Shown piece by piece: positions 44,519 to 53,618 of a stretch of DNA of 64,000 bases. The notes beneath the pieces were generated by a model. It did no database searches and was not told where the DNA came from. It saw nothing but the letters and a program-made list of their open reading frames with translations. How positions within the stretch are numbered: position 1 is the stretch's first letter; each line of letters begins with the position of its first letter. The DNA is from Deltaproteobacteria bacterium (GTDB lineage Bacteria > Myxococcota_A > UBA9042 > PHBI01): contig JACKFA010000002.1 of the NCBI GenBank assembly GCA_020632715.1, forward strand, positions 548,501 to 612,500, given 5' to 3'. A program made the position numbers and the translations under genes.

Positions 44519-45589
44519 ATGGGGAAAATGGCTCACGGGAAGCCCGACTACTACGCGATCCTCGGGGTCGCGCGGGACGCCGACGACGCGACGATCAAGG
44601 CCGCCTTCCGGAAGCTCGCGCGCGAGCACCACCCGGATCGGAACCGCGACGCCGGCGCCGAGGACCGCTTCAAGGAGGTCAACGAGGCCTACGCCGTGCT
44701 GTCCGACCCGGACAAGCGCCGCGCCTACGACCTCGGAGACCAACTCGGGGGCGGCTTCGGCGGCTTCGGGGGGGGCGGCGGCGGCTTCGGCGGCTTCGGC
44801 TCGTTCTTCGACGAGATCTTCGGCCGCGGGGGCGGTCAGCGGCGCCCGTCGGGGCCGCGCCCGGGGCGGAACGCGGTCGTCGAGATCGAGGTGCCGCTCG
44901 AGACGATCTTCGCGGGCGGCAAGCACGACGTGCACCTCCGCCGCGAGGAGGAGTGCCACACCTGCGGCGGCAATGGCGCCGCCCCCGGGACGTCGCCCGT
45001 CACCTGTGACGAGTGCGGCGGGGCCGGGCAGAAGGTGGTGCGCCGGCGCCAGGGGAGCGTCGTCTTCCAGCAGGTCTCGCCGTGCGATCGCTGCGGCGGC
45101 AGCGGGCACATGGTCAAGGACCCGTGCCCGAGCTGCGATGGCTCCGGGACCGAGGAGTCCGACCAGGAGATCACGGTGACGATCCCGATCGGCATCGACG
45201 ACGGGACGGCGCTGCGCGTGCCGGGCCTCGGCGAGGCGAGCCCCGACAAGGGCGGGATCCCGGGCGATCTGCACGTCGTCGTGCGCGGGCACGACGAGCG
45301 CTTCGAGCGGCGCGGGCAGCACCTCATCGTGCGCGAGGAGGTGTCGGTGGTCGACGCGGCGCTCGGCGCGAAGCGGAAGCTCCAGACGCCGTGTGGCACG
45401 GTCTCGCTCGAGATCCCCGCGGGCGTGCAGCCCGGGCACACCATCAAGCTCACGCGCGAGGGGTTGCCGGGGCTCCACGGACGCGGGGGGCGCGGCGACC
45501 TCTACGTCGCGGTCGAGGTGAAGGTGCCGGAGAAGCTCTCGCGCGAGCAGAAGAAGCTCTACGAGCAGCTGAGGAAGCTCGAGAAGTAG
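44519..45589 (+). CDS. dnaJ: Chaperone protein DnaJ
   Basis: A 356-residue full-length type I DnaJ. J domain with HHPDRN, Gly/Phe-rich linker (GGGFGGFGG), four zinc-finger CxxCxGxG repeats (CHTCGGNG, CDECGGAG, CDRCGGSG, CPSCDGSG), then the substrate-binding C-terminal domains (HVVVRGHDERFERRGQHL). A second ATG at 44528 is possible; the first gives MGKMAHGKPDYY. No dnaK or grpE is next to it. Confidence 0.95.
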   Translation: MGKMAHGKPDYYAILGVARDADDATIKAAFRKLAREHHPDRNRDAGAEDRFKEVNEAYAVLSDPDKRRAYDLGDQLGGGFGGFGGGGGGFGGFGSFFDEIFGRGGGQRRPSGPRPGRNAVVEIEVPLETIFAGGKHDVHLRREEECHTCGGNGAAPGTSPVTCDECGGAGQKVVRRRQGSVVFQQVSPCDRCGGSGHMVKDPCPSCDGSGTEESDQEITVTIPIGIDDGTALRVPGLGEASPDKGGIPGDLHVVVRGHDERFERRGQHLIVREEVSVVDAALGAKRKLQTPCGTVSLEIPAGVQPGHTIKLTREGLPGLHGRGGRGDLYVAVEVKVPEKLSREQKKLYEQLRKLEK

Positions 45590-45653
45590 CCGAATCGGCG
45601 CGCCTTTCCGGAAGGTTGGCGACGCCGTCCGGGGGGCTGTGTATCATGCCGAC

Positions 45654-46562
45654 ATGGTCCCCATGACGGCTCACCGGCTCACCGCGCTCGTGGAAGCGAA
45701 CGCGGCAGGGCGGCCCCTCGACATCGAGACGTACCTCGATGACCTCGACGGGGACGGCGTCGCCGCCGTGGAGCGCGCCGCGCGGGAGCGGCTCGCCGAG
45801 CTCCCGACGCCGCTCCACGCCTCGGAGAGCCCGCTCGCGCTGAGGCGCGCGGCGCTCGAGCGGCTCGCGGCCTTCGCGGCGGATCGGCTCGGGCGGCCCG
45901 AGGGCCTGATGGACGTGCTGCGGCGCGACTGGCTGCGCGGGGACAGCGTGATCCCCTTGCTCCTCGCGCTCGATGAGCGCGGGCGCGGCGACGAGGCGCA
46001 CTTCACGGCGCGGCTCGCGCTCATCGGCGCCGAGGGGGACGAGGAGGAGCGCATCGAGCGCTTCCTGTCGGAGGGGGGCGCGCCGCCGGACGGGTGGCCG
46101 GACGCGGTGCGGGCGTTCGCGCGGAGCCCGAGCGTCGAGCGGTTCCGGGATCTGCTGCGCTTCACGCCGCCGGCGGTGTACGAGGCGCGCGTGCGCGGGA
46201 CGCTGCGCTACCTGCGGCGGCTCGGGGTGCCGTCGGACACGGTGTTCAAGCTCGCGACGGTCGACGGGATCCGCTCGGAGGCCATCGAGCTCGTCGAGAG
46301 CGGGCTCGTCTCGGTGGAGGCGGTGCTCGCGCGGATCGCGGAGTCGCCGCCCGAGACGGCGCCGTTCTGGTGGGGGCTCGCGGCGCGCGCGGCGTTCGCG
46401 CAGGGCGACCACTTCGGGACGGTGCGCTACCTCGCGGAGGCGTACAAGCGGCCGGAGTCCGAGTACCTGCCGACGATCCAGGCGTTCGACATCCGCGAGC
46501 AGGCGAGCGCCGAGCTGCACGAGATGCTCGACCGAGCCGGCGTGCCGCGCTTCGGGAGGTAG
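45654..46562 (+). CDS. Unknown helical protein
   Basis: A 302-residue, Ala/Leu/Arg-rich protein, apparently all helical, without signal or membrane segment. Features: ETYLDDLDGDGVAAVERAARERL near the N-terminus, FTARLALIGAEGDEEERIERFLSEGG in the middle and ARAAFAQGDHFGTVRYLAEAYKR near the end (tetratricopeptide-like look). Codon use is typical for the window, so it is a real gene. I do not recognise the family. ATG at 45654 chosen; GTG at 45639 also open. 64 bases after dnaJ. Confidence 0.75.
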   Translation: MVPMTAHRLTALVEANAAGRPLDIETYLDDLDGDGVAAVERAARERLAELPTPLHASESPLALRRAALERLAAFAADRLGRPEGLMDVLRRDWLRGDSVIPLLLALDERGRGDEAHFTARLALIGAEGDEEERIERFLSEGGAPPDGWPDAVRAFARSPSVERFRDLLRFTPPAVYEARVRGTLRYLRRLGVPSDTVFKLATVDGIRSEAIELVESGLVSVEAVLARIAESPPETAPFWWGLAARAAFAQGDHFGTVRYLAEAYKRPESEYLPTIQAFDIREQASAELHEMLDRAGVPRFGR

Positions 46563-46564
46563 CC

Positions 46565-46689
46565 ATCGGGCCTCGCTGACCAGCGCCGGAGCGCCCCCGA
46601 CCAAGGCCGCGTCGCGGCCGACTCGGGGTCGCGCAGGCGCAGGGCAGCGAGGCTTACGTCAGCGATCGGGCCTCGCTGACCAGCGCCGG
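46565..46689. repeat. Two 25-bp direct repeats exactly 100 bases apart
   Basis: ATCGGGCCTCGCTGACCAGC and the next 5 bases occur at 46565-46589 and 46665-46689. Between them, CAGCGAGGC and the second GCCTCGCTG form a 9-bp inverted pair. The second copy abuts the AbrB-type gene's stop. Confidence 0.75.
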
Positions 46690-46935
46690 TCAACTGCCGT
46701 CTTGCATCCCCAGCGCCGCGTCGATCTCTGCCAAGGAGAGCGAGCGCGCTACGGAGGGCTGACCTGCGAAGAGCTCGTCGGGCTCGAGCCCGGCCGGGGT
46801 CACGACGAGCCGGCCCGTGGCGTCCGCATGCACGACGACCCGGTCCCCGGCGCGCAGGCGCATCCGCTCGCGCATGTGCCTCGGGATGGTGATTCGGCCT
46901 CTCGAGTCTATGACCAGGGGTTCCATGGTCAGCAT
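46690..46935 (-). CDS. AbrB/MazE-type DNA-binding protein
   Basis: An ~81-residue protein (ATG at 46935; a second at 46926). PLVIDSRGRITIPRHMRERMRLRAGDRVVV is the SpoVT-AbrB swapped-hairpin domain; the tail holds a short acidic helix (SLSLAEIDAALG) such as antitoxins use to bind a toxin. No toxin gene is next to it on either side, so either it is an orphan antitoxin or a stand-alone regulator. Confidence 0.8.
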   Translation of the reverse strand: MLTMEPLVIDSRGRITIPRHMRERMRLRAGDRVVVHADATGRLVVTPAGLEPDELFAGQPSVARSLSLAEIDAALGMQDGS

Positions 46936-47073
46936 GGTAGCCGGACCCGGGTCGGCGGGCGAGGGTTGGCAGGTCGACGGGGCGGCCATGCGTTGGCGCC
47001 GGCCGCGTCCATCCACGGGTGCCATCTCGTGCTCGCTCCGCCGCGGCCGAGCGAACGCGCTGGCTCGGGTGCG

Positions 47074-49138
47074 CTACGGCGCGCCCGGGCCCACCGTGAG
47101 CGCCCCGTCGGCCCCGATCCTCACGAGCGGGTGCACGTTCACGCGGTTCGCCCACGCGAGCGCCTCGGCCTCCGTGCCCTCGACCACGTAGAAGACCCAG
47201 CTCGCGCCTGCGCCCTCGGGGATCGTGCGGTCGATGAAGCGCACGCGGTCGTCGTCCGGCGCCACCCGCGCCGCGATGTGCGCCGTCCGCGTGTCCTTCA
47301 CGAGCCACCGACCCCCGCCGAGCCCGATGAGCCCGTTCGCGAGCGGCAGGTACGCCTCGCCCTTCTGCAGCGTGAAGTCGGACAGCGCGTAGCTCCGCAC
47401 CTCGTCCTCGATGAGGCCCGGGCAGTACGCGAGCGCGTCGCCCGCCCGCGCGAAGGCCGCCGACACGTCGCGCGCGTCGCAGGCGTCGTCCCCCTCCGCG
47501 CACGGGGTCGCCGCCGACCACGTGAGCGTCCAGCGCGTGATGGCGCCCGCCACCGCCGCCGTCGCGCTCGCGTCGCGGTTGTCGCCCGCGAGCTCGGGCG
47601 CCCCCGTCGCGGGCGTCGCGGCGACCCACTCGGGCTCGAGGGCCGTGGCCGCGTCGACCAGCGCGCGCTCCTTCAGGTCGACGACGACGTCGCCCGCGGC
47701 CTCGCCGAGGGCCTCCCGCGCCGCGGCGATGACGGCGTCGGCGTGCGCCGCGGCCGCCTCGCTCTTCTGGAGCCCGTAGCGGATCTCACCCTTCCACGGG
47801 TTCACGCCGCTCGCGTCGCTCACCTCGGCGTTCCAGAGCTCGCGCCACGCGTCGGCGAGGTCGGCCCGCCACGCGCTCGTCGCGACCCCGCGCGCGCCCG
47901 CGACCTCGTCGAGCACCTGCGCCGCCATCACGTGGAGCCGCGCCCGCGCGTTCGTCGTCCGGACGCGGTTGTCCTCGTCCTGCCCCACGAAGACCTGGTT
48001 CCGCCCGCCGAGCCAGCGGTGGATGCTGTCCGTGCTCGGCGGCTGCCACGTGCCGTCGAGGAGCGGCGGCGCCGGCTTCTTCTCGACGCCGAGCGCCGCG
48101 AGCTGCGCGACGTAGCTCCCGATCGTGGCGACGCTGTAGCCCGCGGCCTCCTGCGCCTCGACGGCCTCCTCGTACTCGGCGATGCGCGCCGGGTCGGCGT
48201 CGCCGAGGGGGGCCGTGTAGGGGTTCACGTAGTTCGCGACCGCGCGCAGCTCACCGTCGTCGAAGAACGTCCACGCGACGTCGACGCCGCTCTCGGGGTC
48301 CACGCCGCCCGGCCCCACGATGAGCGTGCCGCCCTCGCTCTCGTACCAGGGCCACCAGGCGCCGTCGCCGCGCACGTAGCGCCAGAGGTTCTTCGGGTAC
48401 ACGCCCACCTCGTAGCCCTCGGCGACCAGCATCCGCTGCCGCCCCTCGCCGGCCTGCCCCTCCTGGTTGAAGACCACCGCCGAGAGCGGGAGGCAGCTCT
48501 CCGCGAAGACCTCCCTCGTGCGCGCGATGGAGCGCGCGAGGTCCTCCGCGGGGAACGCGAGGAAGAGCTGGTCCGAGTAGTGGAAGCTCACGATCTCGGC
48601 CTGGCCGCGCTCGGCGAGGCGCCGGAGCTTGTCGAGCACGTCCGGGTGGCGCGCCGCCATGACCTCGACCATGTACGCCTGCATCTCGAGGTCGACGCCC
48701 CAGGTCGGGTGGCGGTCGTAGACGTCGAGGATCGGCTCGAAGGTCTGCCGGATGATCCAGTCCTCGACCTTGTCGTTGTCCCAGCCGGCGACGAGCTCGC
48801 CCGCGTCGGCGAGCGTCTGGAGCACACCGTCCTCGTCGGTGTACTCGAGCCCGCCCGCGACGTACTGCAGGTTGAAGTGGAAGAGCGCGAGCGCCATCTT
48901 CGTCTGCCCCGCCGGGAGCGTCACCGGCGGGACGCGCGAGTAGCAGACGGGGGAGCTGTCGGGCTCGGGGGCCGTGTCCGCCGCGATGTCGCCGGCGCCG
49001 TCGGCCCCGTCGACGTCGGCGGGCGCGGTGTCCGCGTCGGTCAGCGTGTCCGCGACGGCGTCCGCGCCGCCGTTCGCCCCGTCGTCGCCGCACGCGGCGC
49101 CGAGCGCGAGCCCGAGCCCGAGCGCCGTGAGCGCGACC

Positions 49139-49155
<17 letters not shown>
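47074..49155 (-). CDS. Lipoprotein with GH38/GH57-like barrel (glycoside hydrolase or deacetylase fold)
   Basis: A 693-residue protein from the ATG at 49155. A lipobox (GAACGDD) is followed by an Asp/Ala linker. The main domain begins MALALFHFNLQYVAG and has DNDKVEDWIIRQTFEPILDVYD, DLEMQAYMVEVMAARHPDVLD, RGQAEIVSFHYSDQLFLAF and VFNQEGQAGEGRQRML, a pattern of GH57/GH38 (alpha-mannosidase-like) barrels. The rest is a beta-rich domain. No exact family was named, and activity is not known. The start overlaps the end of the preceding TSP3 gene. Confidence 0.65.
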
Positions 49156-50597
<1,442 letters not shown>

Positions 50598-50723
50598 AGG
50601 CGCTCGGGAGCATTCGCCAAGGAGTCCCGTGTTTCAACCGGCGTCACGGGCGGATGGGCGATTTTGGAATCCGGCCGGGCGACCGTGATAGCGTCGAGAG
50701 GCGAAGACGATCGGGGTGCCGCG

Positions 50724-51449
50724 ATGGGCTTTTCATGGACGGTGCGGGGGATGGCGCTCGGGGTGGTGGCGCTCGGGGCGCTCCTCGCCGGGGCGGCGTC
50801 GGCGCGCGCGGGCATCGCGCTCGACCGGGTGATCGTGGACTTCCGGGCGGGCGGGGAGATCGCGCAGGACATCGTGGTGACCAACACGGGAGACGACCGG
50901 CAGTACGTGCTGGTCGAGCCGCGCGAGATCGTCGAGCCCGGGACGCCCAACGAGCACGAGGAGGTCAAGAAGGACCCGAACGAGCTCGGCTTGCTGGTGA
51001 CGCCGAACCGGCTCGTGCTCGACCCGGGGCAGCGGAAGATCGTGCGGCTCGTGGTGGTGACGAAGGACCGGCGGAAGGAGCGGATCTACCGGGTGCGGGT
51101 GCGGCCGGTGGAGGCGCCGAACCGGGGGGACGAGAAGGAGGGGGCGCAGGTCCGGATCCTCGTCGCGTACGACGCGCTCGTGATGGTGAGGCCGCCGGGC
51201 GCCGAGGCGCGCGTCGTGAGCGAGCGGCGGGGGGACACGATCACGTTCCAGAACGCCGGCACGACGAACGCGCTGCTCACGGGCGAGCCGCAGTGCGACG
51301 CGAGCGGGAAGGCGTGCGCGCCGCCCGAGGCCGCGCGGCTCTACGCGGGCACCATCAAGAAGGTGACCGTGAAGCACCCGACGGCGGTGACGTATCGCGT
51401 GCAGTGGATGGACGAGAGCGAGGTCGTCACGATCCCGGCGGCGAAGTAG
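50724..51449 (+). CDS. Periplasmic pilus chaperone (alpha/CS1-like)
   Basis: A 241-residue protein with signal peptide (GAASARA). The PapD-like N-terminal fold has GIALDRVIVDFRAGG, VLVEPREIVEPG and LVTPNRLVLDPGQRKIVRLVVV, then YRVRVRPVE. C-terminal strands follow (TITFQNAGTTNALLTG). It would hold pilin subunits for the usher encoded at 53619-56186 on the other strand. Convergent with the next gene, 23-base overlap of ends. Confidence 0.75.
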   Translation: MGFSWTVRGMALGVVALGALLAGAASARAGIALDRVIVDFRAGGEIAQDIVVTNTGDDRQYVLVEPREIVEPGTPNEHEEVKKDPNELGLLVTPNRLVLDPGQRKIVRLVVVTKDRRKERIYRVRVRPVEAPNRGDEKEGAQVRILVAYDALVMVRPPGAEARVVSERRGDTITFQNAGTTNALLTGEPQCDASGKACAPPEAARLYAGTIKKVTVKHPTAVTYRVQWMDESEVVTIPAAK

Positions 51450-52536
51450 CGCGGCGGCGGGCGAGGGCGAGCGCGAGGAGCAGGGCGAAGGCGAGGGCGG
51501 CGAGGGGCTCGGCGCCGGCGCCCTGGCAGCCGCTGCCGACCGTGGTCGTCGGGCGGACGGTGGCGGAGGCGTCGTCGCCGCCCGCGCGCGTGTCTTCGCC
51601 TGTCGTGCCCGCGTCCTCGCCTGTCGCGCGCGTGTCCTCGCCGTTCGTGCCCGGGTCGGCGCAGACGCTCTCGCCGAGGGTCGGGTCGTACGCCGCGACG
51701 CTCGCCCGGCAGTCCTCGGAGCGGAGCGCGTCGATGTACACATCGAGCGGCAGCGAGACCCTGGCGGTGGCGCCGAACTGACCGCTCTCGCACGTGACCC
51801 CGGCGTCGGAGACGGTCTGGTGCGAGCGCGGGAGTGGGTCGTAGCCGCTCGTGACGACGACGAGGGCGCGACGCCCGACGACGTCGTCGATGACCGGCGT
51901 CACGTCGATGAGATCGCCCACCGCGACGAGCGAGTCGCCGTGGAGCGCGTCGACGCGGAGCGTGGCCGGGTGTGACGCGTCACCGAGCGACTCGAGCCTC
52001 CCGTCGGCGATGGCCGCGTCCGGTCCCGTCCCGGAGATGTTGCAGAGGCACGCCGAGCGCTCGACGAAGCAGTACTCGGGCTGGATGCGCGCGGCCTCGT
52101 GCCAGGAGAGGCCGGCGCGGGCGAGCCAGGCGTCGACCTCGGGGTCGCCTGCGAGCTCCTGGATGGTCGCGGTGAGGTGGGTCCTCCGGATGCGCTCGAC
52201 GAGGGCGTCCTCGCCGTCGTCGGCCATGAGCTGTCCGACGGCGCAGTGGACGCCTCGCTCGTCGACGAAGATGGGCACGAGGCGCCCGGGGAACGCGGTG
52301 TTCTCGGGGAAGACGCAGGCCTCCCGATAGGCCCGGAGCGCGTCGATGTGGCGGGCGCGGCTCGCGCGCTGCGCGGGCGTGAGCGCCGAGACGTCGGCCG
52401 CGAGGAGCTCCGCCTCGACGACCCGCAGGTGCGCCTGGATCTCGGGCCGGTCGCAGGGCGCCGGGGCGGCGGCCTGGGCGGGCGCCGCGAGGAGGAGGAG
52501 CAGGGCGACGAGAGAGCGCGACGACACGCAGCGCAA
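51427..52536 (-). CDS. Secreted protein with MYXO-CTERM-like C-terminal tail
   Basis: A 369-residue protein; TTG start at 52536 has GGAGG at 5-base spacing. A signal peptide ends PAQA. The N-terminal half contains a pattern found in several Myxococcota proteins (RARHIDALRAYREACVFPENTAFPGRLVPIF, HCAVGQLM, ARIQPEYC). Then Asp/Thr repeats (GEDTRATGEDAGTTGED). The C-terminus has GCQGAGAEPLAALAFALLLALALARRR: a Cys, hydrophobic helix and Arg cluster as in MYXO-CTERM sorting tails. Confidence 0.75.
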   Translation of the reverse strand: MRCVSSRSLVALLLLLAAPAQAAAPAPCDRPEIQAHLRVVEAELLAADVSALTPAQRASRARHIDALRAYREACVFPENTAFPGRLVPIFVDERGVHCAVGQLMADDGEDALVERIRRTHLTATIQELAGDPEVDAWLARAGLSWHEAARIQPEYCFVERSACLCNISGTGPDAAIADGRLESLGDASHPATLRVDALHGDSLVAVGDLIDVTPVIDDVVGRRALVVVTSGYDPLPRSHQTVSDAGVTCESGQFGATARVSLPLDVYIDALRSEDCRASVAAYDPTLGESVCADPGTNGEDTRATGEDAGTTGEDTRAGGDDASATVRPTTTVGSGCQGAGAEPLAALAFALLLALALARRRATSPPGS

Positions 52537-52716
52537 CAGGGCCTCCGCGGGGTGTGGTGGTAGTCGCCTACATGTCTCGGGGATCGCGCGGCCCGAGTCA
52601 ACGCTCTGGCGGCGCGGTCTCGCCAGCGCGCGCGGTCGTGAACCTCGCGATCGCGGAGCTCGACTCCGTGCTCGCGAGGCTGGCCCCGCGCGCCGGCTGG
52701 CGCCCCGGCCCCCCGA

Positions 52717-53490
52717 TCACGCCGGCGCGGGCAGGATCATCGTCGCCTCGTCGTCCTCCCCGTCCACGCTCTTCTGCGCCCGCCGCTGCGCGTCCGCGTT
52801 CATCTTCTTCCAGCCGTGGAGGAGCCGCGCGCACCGCTCCGCCCGCTCGGGCCCCGCCGTCTTCATCACGAACTCCACGTTCTGCGCGAAGTTCGACAGC
52901 GCCGAGTACGCGTTCCGCCGCGTCTCGAAGAGCTCGTGCACCGGCGAGACCAGCGTCGTCTTCGCGTCGAGATCCGCGAGCTTCGCGAGCTTCACCCGCA
53001 TCGCCTCGACCGCCTCCCGCGCCTCCCGCTCGGCCTCCCGCACCTGCGGCACCGCCGCCTCCACGATCGCCATCCCCGGCCGCACCGCGTCGCCCTGGAG
53101 CCGGTTCGTGAACGCCGTCGCCTCCGCGACCTCCCGCTCGTACGACACCGTGATCGACGAGAGCCCGCCCGGGTAGAGCGTCGCCCGCGCCCGCGCCACC
53201 GCCGCCCGCTCCTCCGAGGTCCCGCGCGACTCGAACGCCGCGAGCACGCCGTGGATGAAGCGGTGCGCGTCGTCGTGCTTCGCGTCCTCGTACATGAGCT
53301 GCGCGCGCAGCGTGCGCCCGCCGTCGTCCTCGCGCTGCCGCCCGACGAGCCGCTCGAGGCTCTTCGCGTACTCCTCGAGCTGCGGGAGCTGCCAGGCGAG
53401 CCCGGGCTCCGCCTCCGCCGACGCGCGCGTCGGGCCGGTGGTCAGATCGCGCAGCACAGAAAGGATCTCCGTCGCCGTGGGCGTCGCCAT
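52717..53490 (-). CDS. Unknown helical cytosolic protein
   Basis: A 257-residue protein without signal peptide or membrane helix. It is rich in helices with heptads (REAEREAREAVEAMRVKLAKLADLDAKTT) and ends in an acidic ATMILPAPA tail. It lies on the same strand as, and 128 bases after, the usher gene, between usher and the chaperone's neighbour. Family not recognised. GC and codon use normal. Confidence 0.7.
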   Translation of the reverse strand: MATPTATEILSVLRDLTTGPTRASAEAEPGLAWQLPQLEEYAKSLERLVGRQREDDGGRTLRAQLMYEDAKHDDAHRFIHGVLAAFESRGTSEERAAVARARATLYPGGLSSITVSYEREVAEATAFTNRLQGDAVRPGMAIVEAAVPQVREAEREAREAVEAMRVKLAKLADLDAKTTLVSPVHELFETRRNAYSALSNFAQNVEFVMKTAGPERAERCARLLHGWKKMNADAQRRAQKSVDGEDDEATMILPAPA

Positions 53491-53618
53491 CTCGCGCCTC
53501 CATCGCTGTGGTGGGGTCTCGACGCCCGTAGCTGGCCAGGCGCGTCCGTCGACTCTCGACCTTCCCGCGCCCCCGCGCAAGGGACGGCCAAGTTCGATCG
53601 GGGGCGGCGCCCCCGAGC

